A stretch of DNA of 64,000 nucleotides from Hyphomicrobiales bacterium (GCA_900473185.1 UCKU01000002.1:105926-169925); one strand, 5' to 3'. Counted from the first letter of the stretch, positions 1 to 9,433 are shown. Numbers and translations are program-made. The notes: a model not told the origin generated them from the letters alone.

Positions 1-2047
1 CGAGATCGGCATGGATGATCCGCGACCACATGTTGATTTCACGCAGGTGGCCTCTGCCGCTCAAAATAGGCGCAAGCAGCACAACACTGTCGACACCCTC
101 GATCGAATGGCCGGTCAAATGAGCAAGCGTGCCGCCGAGACCCTGGCCGACAAGGATGATCTGCGAGCAACCACTGAGCGCCTTCAACTTTACAGCGGCC
201 GCGCGGATAGAACTCTTCCAGATTTCCAGGCTCGGCGTCTGATTTCCGAAATCGAGCGCGTCACCCGTGCCCGTATAGTCGAAACGCAGGCTCGGTACGC
301 CGATATCGGAAAAATGCTCTGCCGCGACGCGGTAGAATTTCCGCGTGCACATTTCTTCGAAACCCCAGGGACTGACGAAGAGAACGGCAGCCGCGCGTTT
401 TGCAACGTCAGCCTTTTCCGGCATGAAGAGACCGATCGTCCCGTCGAAGACAACAGGAAGAGCGGCGGCGCGGCCTGCGCCTTCTGCCGGCTCGCGCGAG
501 AACTCCTCGTTATCAGGTTTCTTCTCTCCCCCTTCGGGCGTCGGCGGGGTGATGAAATTGACCATGCGCCTTGCCGGTCCCTTCAGCAGCGCCGGCATCT
601 TGTCGAGGATCGAGCGCAGCACCTGGATATCTTCGGCCGGAACGGCACGGAGGACTTTCAACGCAGCAAAATAAGTAAATGTGCCAGCGATGATCGCCGC
701 GACAAGACCAATCGGACCCTGGACGAGCTCAAGTGCAGTAATGGCACCGCAGCCGCAAAATACCGCCGCGAGAGTAATTTTCGTAAGGCTGAGATAAAGG
801 CCCGAAAGCTGAGTTCCGAATCCCGTTTGTCTGACCATCATTACCGACATCGCAACGAATACGGCTATGCGCACAAGCGCGGCACCCTCGGCGGCAAGAC
901 TAGGTACGATGAGTAAACAACCCACTACCATCAGGAGGCCACCTATCACACTGATTTTCAACCGTACATTGGCCTTATCGATTGAAAGCAGGTACAGGCT
1001 GAGAACCTGCATGAGAGTGTAGGCAGGCGCGACAAGCGCAAGCAGGGCGACAACTCCGCCGCTTCGGTCGAAGGCTTCGCCGAAGACCACATGCACAAGT
1101 TCAGTAGAGATCGCTGCAAGCCCGAGGCTCATGGGCAGCACAATATAGGCCATGCTGCGGATGACAGCGGCAAAGGCCTCGACCGGGAATTTCGAGTCGG
1201 CGCTGGCATGCCGCCGTTCCGAATAATAGGGAAGCAGGCTGCCGCTCATCTGGATGGGAAGCTGCAGCGCAATGTTGGCGATCGACAGGCCTGCAGCATA
1301 GAAACCGACCATTTCCACCGACCAGAACTGCTGCAGAAAAAGCAGCTCAATGCGGTTTAGGAAAATCGAATCGATGATGAACTGCATCGACAGGATAACC
1401 GACGACGAAGCCAGATATTTGAGCGAGACGCCGCAGCGGTCACGACGGGTAAAGAGGATCGGCAAGGTAGCGACGAAAAGCACGAGCTGGCCGAGCGCAT
1501 AACCGACAAGCACACCCTGCACACCGTAAAAGACGGCACCGACCGCTACGCCCACAAGCTGGAAAACCGAGACGATCAACGTCAGCTGGAAGAACGTGCC
1601 AAGCCGCTTTTCGCCGATAAGGTAGAATTTGACGAAGGAGCCAATCGCCTGGACGAAGAAGAGGATGCCTGTCACAAGCGCTACCGACGGCGCGGTATCG
1701 GCCCAGTGCATTTCCTCCGATGTCAGGAAGAACAGGGCATAAAGCCCCAGCAGCACCAACGTGGAGCAGACCATGAAGGTGACCAGGATCGAGGCAAATC
1801 CCCTACGTTGCTCGAAGCTGTAGCCCTGCGCCGAAAGCTGCGGCAGCGTCTTCAGAAGCGTGATGCTGGAGCCGAGCTCAGCAATCGAGGCCCCTGTGAC
1901 AACAAGCCAGAGCGAAAAGGCGACGATGCCATTGGCCTCGGGGCCGAGCAGGCGTGCGGTTATGATCGAGGAAACGAATCCCGTCACCAGAAGCAGCATG
2001 CCCGCCGCCGCATTCATCACCGAGTTTGCAATAATGCCCTTCGACAT
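1..2047 (-). CDS. Polysaccharide flippase fused to alpha/beta-hydrolase domain (3' end outside window)
   Basis: Reading leftward there is an open frame of at least 682 codons with no stop before the window edge. Residues about 1-490 are a multi-spanning membrane protein of the Wzx/oligosaccharide flippase type (start MSKGIIANSV, repeated hydrophobic helices, RLLGP motif near the N-terminus). A polar linker (about 490-525) leads to a second domain with the hallmarks of serine aminopeptidase-like/exosortase-associated hydrolases: LFVSPWGFEEMC, RFDYTGTGD and an elbow reading VGQGLGG. The elbow carries Gly where the nucleophile Ser is expected. The family role would be moving a lipid-linked glycan across the inner membrane; the hydrolase role is unknown. 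It is the last visible gene of the 9169-1 cluster, 89 bp after the glycosyltransferase. I start it at ATG 2047 (GGATGGA just upstream); ATG 2071 in the same frame is an alternative. Confidence 0.8.
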   Translation of the reverse strand, partial: MSKGIIANSVMNAAAGMLLLVTGFVSSIITARLLGPEANGIVAFSLWLVVTGASIAELGSSITLLKTLPQLSAQGYSFEQRRGFASILVTFMVCSTLVLLGLYALFFLTSEEMHWADTAPSVALVTGILFFVQAIGSFVKFYLIGEKRLGTFFQLTLIVSVFQLVGVAVGAVFYGVQGVLVGYALGQLVLFVATLPILFTRRDRCGVSLKYLASSSVILSMQFIIDSIFLNRIELLFLQQFWSVEMVGFYAAGLSIANIALQLPIQMSGSLLPYYSERRHASADSKFPVEAFAAVIRSMAYIVLPMSLGLAAISTELVHVVFGEAFDRSGGVVALLALVAPAYTLMQVLSLYLLSIDKANVRLKISVIGGLLMVVGCLLIVPSLAAEGAALVRIAVFVAMSVMMVRQTGFGTQLSGLYLSLTKITLAAVFCGCGAITALELVQGPIGLVAAIIAGTFTYFAALKVLRAVPAEDIQVLRSILDKMPALLKGPARRMVNFITPPTPEGGEKKPDNEEFSREPAEGAGRAAALPVVFDGTIGLFMPEKADVAKRAAAVLFVSPWGFEEMCTRKFYRVAAEHFSDIGVPSLRFDYTGTGDALDFGNQTPSLEIWKSSIRAAAVKLKALSGCSQIILVGQGLGGTLAHLTGHSIEGVDSVVLLAPILSGRGHLREINMWSRIIHADL

Positions 2048-2136
2048 CCGTCCATCCGCTAGAAGCCGCATCGCGGCCGAGAACAAGCCATCTCTAAATT
2101 GGAAATGTTAAAATAAAGGGGAGTGAGGCGCTCAGC

Positions 2137-3345
2137 TTAGCTTGCCTGCATCGCCGAAAGCCTCGAAAGCGCCTTGTCGTAGCTGTGCTCGGCAAGATGG
2201 CGCATCAGATAGGTACGAGCCTCCTCCGCCTTCTGCCTCGCACCATCAGAATCGGAATAGATGTTCCTCAGATGGACCGCCGCGGCCACTGGCGAGGGAT
2301 CGGCCCAGACGGCATCCTTGAGATCTGCAAATTCCGGATGGCTGTCGATGACGGGAATGAGCGACGGCTCGACCAGCCATGTATTGTCGGGATCGCAGAA
2401 ATCGACCGTGCCCGACCATCCTGTCGAGACGACGGGCGTGCGATGCATGATCGCTTCAGCCACCGTCAGGCCGAAGCCCTCCGAGCGATGCAGCGAAAGA
2501 TAGGCGTTGGAATCGCGGATAATGCCGTTGATCTCCGAACTCGCCAGATTGTCGGTAACGATCCTGATGTTGCGGTCGCCTTCCACGGATTGCATGAGCG
2601 CCCGAAGCGCCTCGTCCCTGGCCGGATTGCCGCTCGCCTTCATCAGCAGGAAGGCATTGGGGCATTCGGCGCTGAAGAGCCTGAAGGCTTCGATCGCCGC
2701 CTGCGGGTTCTTGCGGTTGATCGAGGAGCCGGCACTGAAGATGAACGATACGAGGAAAGCTTCCTCGGCAATTCCGAATTTCTGCCTGATACCGTCAGCC
2801 GCCGGCCGCTCGCTCACCGGGTGCGGCACGACAATGACAGGTGCAGTCGTATGCGGCGCGATTGCCCGCCTGGTGAATTCCGAGGGAACGAAGACGGCGT
2901 TCATATAGTGCATGGCATTGCGCCATTCCGCCGGCACCACTTCAAGCTCCCAGGCCCAGTAGCCGATGTTGAAGGCACGGGTGAAATTCCCGATGCCTTT
3001 CTTCAGGATCGCGCGCGGCAGCATGGGCGGATTGAGATGCCATATGCGGCTTCCCGGCTGGCCGTCGGAAACCGGTGTGGATGCCCACTCCACCAGCTTG
3101 CCTTCGTCCGGATGCGTACTGACATCAGTAAGCATGATCTCACGGCCCGCCTGCGAGAGAGCGGCAACGCAAAGTCGCGCGGATTCGCCTACACCCGCCG
3201 CCATCGACAGATAGCCGACGATCTCGACAGGCCGGCGCGGATTGAAGGCGAGACGCGATTTGACGATCAGCCGCTGCAGCAGATGCCCGCGCACGCTCCG
3301 ATAGACGCCCCGCAAAGCCTCTTCCGCCTGCACTCTGATCGTCAT
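2137..3345 (-). CDS. Glycosyltransferase family 4 (GT-B fold)
   Basis: 402 aa. The N-terminal half contains GYLSMAAGVGESARL, a glycine-rich loop usual in GT-B enzymes, and the C-terminal half has the EX7E-type signature HRSEGFGLTVAEAI followed by PVVSTGWSGTVDF, which together bind the nucleotide-sugar donor in GT4 enzymes. It probably adds one sugar to a lipid-linked or exported glycan at the cytoplasmic face. ATG 3345 has a good ribosome site (AGGGAG, about 7 nt upstream) and starts 17 bp after the mannosidase stop, so it is in the same operon. Donor and acceptor cannot be told from the sequence. Confidence 0.85.
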   Translation of the reverse strand: MTIRVQAEEALRGVYRSVRGHLLQRLIVKSRLAFNPRRPVEIVGYLSMAAGVGESARLCVAALSQAGREIMLTDVSTHPDEGKLVEWASTPVSDGQPGSRIWHLNPPMLPRAILKKGIGNFTRAFNIGYWAWELEVVPAEWRNAMHYMNAVFVPSEFTRRAIAPHTTAPVIVVPHPVSERPAADGIRQKFGIAEEAFLVSFIFSAGSSINRKNPQAAIEAFRLFSAECPNAFLLMKASGNPARDEALRALMQSVEGDRNIRIVTDNLASSEINGIIRDSNAYLSLHRSEGFGLTVAEAIMHRTPVVSTGWSGTVDFCDPDNTWLVEPSLIPVIDSHPEFADLKDAVWADPSPVAAAVHLRNIYSDSDGARQKAEEARTYLMRHLAEHSYDKALSRLSAMQAS

Positions 3346-3361
3346 GAACGCTCCCTAGCCC

Positions 3362-5836
3362 TTAAAGCGCGAAACGGCGCGCGGCGCCGACGCTCCTGAT
3401 TTCGCCCGTCGGCAATGCATCGCGATCTGTGCCCGCAGCGGCGATGAGCTTCACTCGCTTGGCAGGGCCCGGTGCCAGATGGAACCAGTCCTCTTCCGCC
3501 CGGTAGCCTTCGACGTCGACATGGACAGATTGGGCCAGCCTGTCGGTCGCAAGCGTGATGAGCCAATCATCGCCCTCACGCATGAAAGACGCTTCGATCG
3601 TCGCGTCGTGGAAGGCTTTGGCTCGGCCGCGCGGAAAATGGAAAGCCTGCGCCAGCAACGCTCCGTCCATCGCCGACCGCAGCCAGGCGACGCTGACGTC
3701 ATGCGACGGCGCACCAAAACGAAAGGCATAGGTCGCATCGAAGAAACCGCCGAAGAGATCGGTGCAAGCGATACGCTCCACGCTTCTCGGGTCGAGATTG
3801 AAGGCCTTGCTGCCACTCGCGACCTGCTGGCGCCCCTCGCGCAGGCAGGCGACATCGAGTTCGAGAGGGACCACCTTATCCGTTTCGTTGATGACGTGGA
3901 CATAGAGGCCGTTCGTCCCCTCGTCCGTAAAAACTGCCTGCACCGGACGGAAGGCGCGGCGCATTGCATGCCAGACAGGCTTCGGCTCGCCGGTGGAGTC
4001 GATCACGCCCCAGCCGGGACCCGGCAACAGATCCTGCAGGGTCCAGACGAGCGCGCCATTGCAGGACGATCCCTTGCGTCGCCATTCGGCAAACGTCTCC
4101 TCCAGCACCTCGCCTGTCACTGCACGCGAAAGATCGAGATAGCGCTCAGGGTCTTCACGACGGAGCCTGGCCGGGTCGAGATCGTAGAGAAGTCCGAGAT
4201 AGAAATCTCTGATATCCTCGAAATCCCAGGAAGCACCGCGGTCGCGCGGCACCCGCTCCTTCCAGAGCGGACTGTGAACTGAGGGCACGTCGAGATGCCG
4301 CTGCAAGGTCCTTTGCTGCGGTACATGCGCGAAGGCGAGGCTTTCGGCCGCAAAACGCACCTCGGCGCGGCGCGCATCCTCGAGCGGTCGCATATAGGCG
4401 CCGACGCCGTAATAGTGCGTCACGCCTGCGTTGGACGAAAAGGGCATCGCCCCGCCATAGGGCGAATTCGGCACATAGGGCACATCCGGCCGCATGCGCT
4501 GGCAGATCGCCGGGATGATCTCGTCAGTGATCGGCCCGCTCCAGAAATCGGCGGGCAGGCCAAACATCGCCGCCTGCTGGTGGATTTCGCTGCCGCCGCA
4601 GAGCACCGCTAGCGAGGGTGAGATTTGTACGCCGTGCAGAAACTCTTCCACCTCGGCATGTACATGGCCGATAAAAGCCTTGTCATTCTTCGGATAGTCG
4701 AAATTGGCGAACATGAAGTCCTGCCAGACCATCAGCCCGAGCACATCGCAGAGCGCGAAAAAGTCGGGCGTCTCATAGGCCATGGTACCGCCGATGCGGA
4801 TCATGTTCATGCCGGCCTCGGCAGCAAGCCGTAGGAAAGGCTCGTAATCGGCCCGCTCGCCAGGCAGCCGTGCGATATCGGCCGTTGTCCAGACCGCACC
4901 GCGGCAGAAGACCCGTTCGCCGTTGACGACAAGCGCGAAATCATTGCCATCAGCGCCACGATCGGCCTCGATACGGCGAAAACCGGCCTTGCCCAGCGAA
5001 TGTTCTTCGCCATCGATAACCAGCGTCACATCATAGAGATGCGGCACACCATGCGTATGCGGCCACCACGCCTCGATGTCGGAGAGCTTGAGAATCGCCG
5101 AATAATGCCGATCACCGATCTTCTCGAAACCCTGTTCGGCGCCGGCGCAACGCAACAGCATCACCGGCTCTTCGCCAGCGGTATAAAGCGAAACGCTGAG
5201 TCGCCCCGCGCCGTTTTCCTCCAACACCGCGCGCACCGAAACATGATCGACCGAGGCTGCGCCCCGGCGCACGAGCGAAATCGGCCGCCACGGCCCAACA
5301 GCATGGATCTGCGGACACCAGCCAGGCATATGCCCGAGCAGCGTGTTGCGGACATTCTTCAGCCCTTGAGGCGTAATCATCTGCGGTCGCCAGCGAGCAC
5401 GCGGCCCGGGCTCCGATAGACGAGGGCCAAGCGCCCGGAAACAGAGCGCCAGTTCATCACCGCCTGACAGCGTCACCGGCATTTCGTGCGCGGTGAACAT
5501 GCTCTCGGAAAAGAGGATTTCCTGACCGTTGAGAAAAACATGGCAGATCGTCGCCAGCCCCTCAAAACGCAGGATCGCCTCACCCGGCTCCGTATCGAAG
5601 AGGCGGGTCAGGTACCAGGCGTCCCTGGTGTTCAGCGGCTGTGGATTTTCCCGGTCGAACAGCCCTGCTCTTTCGAGCGCCGCTGCGACGGTGCCCGGAA
5701 CAGGTGCAGGAATGAACTGCGCCGAAAGGTGGATATCGTGGGGTGTCGCGCAGGCGTCGGGCTCGGTCAGAACCAGATTCCACCCTTCGGAAAGCAAGCT
5801 TTCCTCAGCCCCGATGCTTGCCAACCGCCCCCACAT
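3362..5836 (-). CDS. Beta-mannosidase-like glycoside hydrolase, family GH2
   Basis: 824 aa, the usual length of family GH2 beta-mannosidases. An N-terminal sugar-binding jelly roll (about 20-180, with VPGTVAAALE and DAWYLTRLF) precedes an immunoglobulin-like domain and a TIM barrel (about 290-600) with IRIGGTMAYE, WQDFMFAN and LCGGSEIHQQ, the last holding the probable acid/base Glu. No signal peptide is visible, so it would act in the cytoplasm on mannoside, or it trims a lipid-linked precursor. Start ATG 5836 has GGAG 10 nt upstream and lies 16 bp after the DUF1839 stop. Lying between carrier-protein genes and a glycosyltransferase, it suggests that a mannose-containing glycan is the product or substrate. 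GH2 membership is firm; mannose specificity is inferred. Confidence 0.87.
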   Translation of the reverse strand: MWGRLASIGAEESLLSEGWNLVLTEPDACATPHDIHLSAQFIPAPVPGTVAAALERAGLFDRENPQPLNTRDAWYLTRLFDTEPGEAILRFEGLATICHVFLNGQEILFSESMFTAHEMPVTLSGGDELALCFRALGPRLSEPGPRARWRPQMITPQGLKNVRNTLLGHMPGWCPQIHAVGPWRPISLVRRGAASVDHVSVRAVLEENGAGRLSVSLYTAGEEPVMLLRCAGAEQGFEKIGDRHYSAILKLSDIEAWWPHTHGVPHLYDVTLVIDGEEHSLGKAGFRRIEADRGADGNDFALVVNGERVFCRGAVWTTADIARLPGERADYEPFLRLAAEAGMNMIRIGGTMAYETPDFFALCDVLGLMVWQDFMFANFDYPKNDKAFIGHVHAEVEEFLHGVQISPSLAVLCGGSEIHQQAAMFGLPADFWSGPITDEIIPAICQRMRPDVPYVPNSPYGGAMPFSSNAGVTHYYGVGAYMRPLEDARRAEVRFAAESLAFAHVPQQRTLQRHLDVPSVHSPLWKERVPRDRGASWDFEDIRDFYLGLLYDLDPARLRREDPERYLDLSRAVTGEVLEETFAEWRRKGSSCNGALVWTLQDLLPGPGWGVIDSTGEPKPVWHAMRRAFRPVQAVFTDEGTNGLYVHVINETDKVVPLELDVACLREGRQQVASGSKAFNLDPRSVERIACTDLFGGFFDATYAFRFGAPSHDVSVAWLRSAMDGALLAQAFHFPRGRAKAFHDATIEASFMREGDDWLITLATDRLAQSVHVDVEGYRAEEDWFHLAPGPAKRVKLIAAAGTDRDALPTGEIRSVGAARRFAL

Positions 5837-5852
5837 GGTCAGATCTCCGGCT

Positions 5853-6815
5853 TCAGACTCGCTGCACGAGCGATGCCATCATCGAATCCCATGCATCGGT
5901 TGCCGGATCAAGTGCCGCTTTCAAAGGCTCGAACTTGCGGCGGGTGACGGCGCGGGCAAGCTGGAACTGAACCGACTTCGCCACTTCCGAGATACGGCGC
6001 GCCTCTTCGGCCGCAACACCAAACTCGCCGGCTGAAAGCCAGGTCAGATGATCGGCTGCGAGTTCGAAATTCGCACCTACCTGCCGCAGCGTGTTGAAGG
6101 CATATTTGTGGAAGAAGCCGAAGGGCCGATCGGCTACTGCCTCAACCTGCAACGGAAAGACCTCGGCAAAAGCGCGGATCGGATTGGCGCTTGGGCGGCG
6201 ATGGAAATGGAAGCCTAGGAGCCGACGGGAAACCTCGCGCAGAAGTGCTTCGCCGACAGGGCGTTCCGGGAACTTGGCGAATTCCGTATAGGGCAGGAAC
6301 GGCGCATCCTCATCCGTCAGATGGGATTGGAACAGCCCGTCGAAATCCTCCCCCTCGATGCGGAAATAACCGGCATTATGGAAGTAGTCGACACGCTTGC
6401 CGGCAAAGTCCAGCCGGTTGATCGCAACCGTCGTCTTGCCATGTTCCTGCCGGTAGGCAGTGCCGCGCGTATCCGGCATGTAGAAAGAATCCATCTCGAT
6501 CAGGCAAAGTCGCCCGCGGGCGATCTGCACCTCGACATGCCGCTCGACGCGGTCGTAGATCGCAAGCTCAGTGGCGCGAATGCCGTAGAGCGCTTCGAGA
6601 TCCTCCAGCGGCACCTTGAAGAAGGTGAACTGGTCGCCCTCGAAATCCTGCGTCAGCGTGAAACCGAGCATGGCTTCCGGCGCAACGCCGAAGGTCGAGA
6701 GAACCTCGATCCAGAGATCGATGTAGCAATTGGTCTCCGGCCACATGCGCTCGCCGGAATGCAGCGCATGCGGCTTGTAGGTATCGGGATCGATACCCGC
6801 AAAGACCGATGTCAT
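5853..6815 (-). CDS. DUF1839 family protein
   Basis: 320 aa from ATG 6815 (MTSVFAGIDPDTYK), eight bases after the ligase stop; an in-frame extension to 6860 would overlap the ligase and is less likely. It matches the DUF1839 family: conserved WPETNCYIDLWIE near the N-terminus, a central FEGDQFTFFK segment, and FHFHRRP further on. The protein has no signal peptide or membrane helix. DUF1839 genes are known mainly as neighbours of amino acid:carrier-protein ligases, and no reaction has been assigned to my knowledge. Given the neighbours, a role as the acyltransferase that accepts the aminoacyl group from the carrier protein is a reasonable guess, but nothing in the sequence proves it. Confidence 0.82.
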   Translation of the reverse strand: MTSVFAGIDPDTYKPHALHSGERMWPETNCYIDLWIEVLSTFGVAPEAMLGFTLTQDFEGDQFTFFKVPLEDLEALYGIRATELAIYDRVERHVEVQIARGRLCLIEMDSFYMPDTRGTAYRQEHGKTTVAINRLDFAGKRVDYFHNAGYFRIEGEDFDGLFQSHLTDEDAPFLPYTEFAKFPERPVGEALLREVSRRLLGFHFHRRPSANPIRAFAEVFPLQVEAVADRPFGFFHKYAFNTLRQVGANFELAADHLTWLSAGEFGVAAEEARRISEVAKSVQFQLARAVTRRKFEPLKAALDPATDAWDSMMASLVQRV

Positions 6816-6823
6816 GGCGCCGC

Positions 6824-7732
6824 TCAGCCCCACAGGACTTTCCGCACGCTTGCCGGCCATTCCTTCACGTCAAGGCCGTGGTGGTGGAAGAGCGCGAGCG
6901 CGATACGCTCCAGGCCGAAGCCGACGCAGGCTGTATGGGCCACGCTGCCGTCTTCGAGGTTCAGGCCCCACTTCACGCCGAACGAGTCCTGATGGTAGTT
7001 GAAGCTCATGCAGGCAGTCGGGTTTGCAGAGGACGTGATTGGGATCAAGAGTTCGAATTTCAGGTTCTGATCGCGCTGGTTGTTGACCATCATCTTGCCG
7101 GCGCGGCCGAAGAACGGGTCGTTGGCAACGTCGATCGTCACATCGAGACCGACCTGCTTCATCATTTCGACACCGCGGTCCATCCAGCTCTGGCGGAAAT
7201 CGGTGACATGCTGCTCAGTGCCCATGCAGACATATTCGCGCATCCGGAACAGCTGCTGCCGGGCCGGATCCTTGGAGGGCTCATGACGGAAGCAATAGGA
7301 TTGCAGATCGAAGAGCCCGCCCTTGGCCGGCAGGTTGCCGCGCTTGGCGACCGTCGGATAAAGCGGATAGCAGGCAGCCGGCGTCAGCACGATGTCGGTC
7401 GCCTTCTGGTCCTTGGTCCAGTCCTCGCCGACTTCCATGCACTGCAGCAGGCTCATATGGTCGAGCTCGCTGCCGCAGAAGCTGTGCACCGTGCCGGCAA
7501 GCTGCGGGAAGCTCTTCATGTAGCCGCTCTTTTCGAAGAGCGCGCGGTTCATGCCGGGCGGAAAACGCATCGCCTCGGCACCATCGCCGCCGCCGAACTT
7601 GTCGATCAGCCGTTCAAACGCAGCAATGACGTCTTCGAACTGGCCGCTGCGGCCGTAAAGACCGTCAACGCCGGTATCGATCAGCAGGCCGGACTCGAAG
7701 AGCCGATCCAGAAACGAAGTCTGCATATCCAT
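6824..7732 (-). CDS. Amino acid:[carrier protein] ligase (class II aaRS-like)
   Basis: 302 aa. It resembles the catalytic core of class II (atypical seryl) tRNA synthetases but lacks a tRNA-binding domain. Motif 2 is [19 protein letters not shown] (about 148-166) and motif 3 is [12 protein letters not shown] (near 271-282). Cys121, Glu166 and Cys269 are spaced 45 and 103 residues apart, which fits the Cys-Glu-Cys zinc site of characterised Bradyrhizobium and Agrobacterium amino acid:carrier-protein ligases. Those enzymes make aminoacyl-AMP (glycine or alanine) and load it onto the phosphopantetheine of a small carrier protein; the carrier here is the gene at 9169-8918. I use ATG 7732, four bases past the dehydrogenase stop; upstream extension would overlap that gene. 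Confidence 0.9.
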   Translation of the reverse strand: MDMQTSFLDRLFESGLLIDTGVDGLYGRSGQFEDVIAAFERLIDKFGGGDGAEAMRFPPGMNRALFEKSGYMKSFPQLAGTVHSFCGSELDHMSLLQCMEVGEDWTKDQKATDIVLTPAACYPLYPTVAKRGNLPAKGGLFDLQSYCFRHEPSKDPARQQLFRMREYVCMGTEQHVTDFRQSWMDRGVEMMKQVGLDVTIDVANDPFFGRAGKMMVNNQRDQNLKFELLIPITSSANPTACMSFNYHQDSFGVKWGLNLEDGSVAHTACVGFGLERIALALFHHHGLDVKEWPASVRKVLWG

Positions 7733-7736
7733 GGCT

Positions 7737-8918
7737 TTACCCCAGTAGGCTAGTGTCCTGCTTATGGACAAGAAGCATGCTCGACGTATTGCCGAGGATG
7801 CGGTCGTTCGAGATCATGAGCTGCGCGGAATGGGCATCGCGCAGATGGCGTCCGAGGCTGAAGGGCGTACCGTTCTTGTAGCCCATGATGCCGCAGATCA
7901 GCATGGTGTGATTGACGATTTCCAGGATCGTTTCCGAAGAGGCGATCTTCACATTGTTCATCGCCACGGCAAAGCCCATCGACGAGAGCTTGTCGCCGTC
8001 AACCTTGGCATCCTCATAGGCCTTGAGGCCGGCAACAACGTTCGACTTCACCATCTGCAGAAGGTTGGAAACCTCCGCGAGGCGAAGCGCGCCGGGCGGA
8101 GTGGCATCGGGAGACTTGCGGGCAGCGGCACGCACGAAGGCCTGGGCACGGGAAACGGCATCGACCGCGATGCCATACCAGACACCGCTCCAGAGCAGGT
8201 GCGAGGAGGCGAGCATCGACTGAGCAGCGATTTCAGCGAAGGGCTTCGGCAGGATCTGTGCGGCCGGCGCTTCACCCTTGAAGAGGAAGCCGTCGGAGCA
8301 GGTACCGCGCATGCCGAGCGTGTTCCAGACATGCGTCTTTTCGAGCGTGTACTGATCCCTAAGGAAGGCGGTCAGCACCTGATCAGAAGAGGCAGCCTGC
8401 GGATGGCTGCGCGAGGTGATGAGAATTGCATCGGCATGCGAGCCGTAGGAAATGACGGTTGCATCCTTTTCGAGCCGGCAGGTATCGCCGTCGATTTCGA
8501 TCGCGCAGATGCTGTTGCGCAGATTGCCGCCGATACCGCCTTCGGTGGTGGCAGAGGCGATCAGGAGCTGTTCGGCGACGATGCGGCGCATGAAGGCGCT
8601 ATGCCATTCACTGTCGGCACCATGTTCGACGAGGCTTGAAAGCTTGATCTGGTGCATGGCAAAGACCATCGCACTTGCCGCGCAGGCCTGGCCGAGCATG
8701 GAGCACAATTCGGCGATCTGGGTGATGGAAGCGGCCTCGCCACCGAGATGGCGGGGAATCTGGATGCCGAGCAGGCGCTCGGTCTTCATCGCGTTGACGG
8801 CTTCATGCGGGAACCGGCCTTCGAAATCGACGGCATCCGCATGTTTTGCCGCAATTTCTGCGACGCGGGCAGCCCTTGCGACCAGGCTGTCTTCCGTGAT
8901 CTTGACCGGGAAGTTCAT
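7737..8918 (-). CDS. Acyl-CoA dehydrogenase-like flavoprotein
   Basis: 393 aa with the all-alpha/beta/alpha plan of acyl-CoA dehydrogenases: [20 protein letters not shown] at the N-terminus, the TTEGGIGGN flavin loop mid-protein, and [16 protein letters not shown] plus RDAHSAQLM near the end. The position that normally holds the catalytic Glu (YEGT in ordinary dehydrogenases) reads ISND, so classical fatty acyl-CoA oxidation is doubtful. The ATG at 8918 overlaps the TGA of the carrier-protein gene by one base, implying translational coupling. In pyrrole pathways a related flavoprotein oxidises prolyl groups held on a carrier protein, so oxidation or binding of an aminoacyl-carrier thioester is the most attractive role; this is inference. 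Confidence 0.83.
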   Translation of the reverse strand: MNFPVKITEDSLVARAARVAEIAAKHADAVDFEGRFPHEAVNAMKTERLLGIQIPRHLGGEAASITQIAELCSMLGQACAASAMVFAMHQIKLSSLVEHGADSEWHSAFMRRIVAEQLLIASATTEGGIGGNLRNSICAIEIDGDTCRLEKDATVISYGSHADAILITSRSHPQAASSDQVLTAFLRDQYTLEKTHVWNTLGMRGTCSDGFLFKGEAPAAQILPKPFAEIAAQSMLASSHLLWSGVWYGIAVDAVSRAQAFVRAAARKSPDATPPGALRLAEVSNLLQMVKSNVVAGLKAYEDAKVDGDKLSSMGFAVAMNNVKIASSETILEIVNHTMLICGIMGYKNGTPFSLGRHLRDAHSAQLMISNDRILGNTSSMLLVHKQDTSLLG

Positions 8919-9169
8919 CAGGCGACCTTTCGGCTATCCTGGATGAGATCGACCGTCTTGGCGATCGCCGAGATGCTGGCGAAGGACTTGCGGTTCAGGA
9001 GATTATCCGGAAATTCAATGTCGAACGCCTCTTCGATGCCAAGCATGAGCTGCACCGAGGCGAAGGACGTCAGACCCGCAGCGTAGAGATCCGCATCGTC
9101 GGCAACCTGATCAACCGGAACAGGAAGCTTACCGAACTTGGCTACGAGGTCGCGGATTGTCTTGTTCAT
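8918..9169 (-). CDS. Acyl/aminoacyl carrier protein
   Basis: 83 aa, mostly helical and acidic, the length of a free-standing carrier protein. Ser35 in AAGLTSFASVQ is the expected phosphopantetheine attachment site; the usual DSL motif is replaced by LTS, as in carrier proteins paired with amino acid:carrier-protein ligases. It is the first gene of the leftward operon; ATG 9169 has GGAG about 8 nt upstream. It would hold an amino acid as a thioester for the dehydrogenase and DUF1839 proteins encoded next. It is not the house-keeping fatty-acid AcpP (different signature and context). Confidence 0.9.
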   Translation of the reverse strand: MNKTIRDLVAKFGKLPVPVDQVADDADLYAAGLTSFASVQLMLGIEEAFDIEFPDNLLNRKSFASISAIAKTVDLIQDSRKVA

Positions 9170-9433
9170 CCCATTAACTCCAGATTTTCATGATCCTGAG
9201 CCGGCATTCATCGCCTTTTCATGGGAGTGCTTTTAGTGCGGAAAACAGAAAATTCCGCTAATGTAATTAGTTAAATATGACTATCACTCATACTTTGCAT
9301 TTTACAAATCATGCTCGCTTGAGGCCTAATACTTCATTCCTATCAATAGTTTGATGTGGCCTAAGAAGACCGGCAGTAAATGGCCCCGGCTGTATCGAGT
9401 GCAGAAATGGTACGCCGGGAGCGCATTTTTGCG
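9170..9433 (-). promoter_or_regulatory. AT-rich leader/promoter region of the carrier-protein operon
   Basis: This 264-bp gap between epmB and the carrier-protein gene is clearly more AT-rich than its surroundings (about 9240-9360). It must hold the promoter of the seven-gene cluster, but no convincing -35/-10 pair stands out; TTGATA near 9343 and TTGTAA near 9308 (minus strand) are weak candidates. No gene is seen in it. Confidence 0.4.

Noticed and set aside
11..916. A 301-codon plus-strand frame at the left edge
   Set aside because: Arg/His-rich with no family likeness; the opposite strand carries a well-conserved flippase-hydrolase frame without stops over the same bases.
2185..3399. A 404-codon plus-strand frame opposite the glycosyltransferase
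   Set aside because: Antisense shadow of a GT4 gene with a clear EX7E motif and ribosome site.
1..9169. Horizontal-transfer island carrying the carrier-protein cluster
   Set aside because: No integrase, tRNA edge, direct repeat or clear shift in codon use was seen; only the leader is AT-rich.
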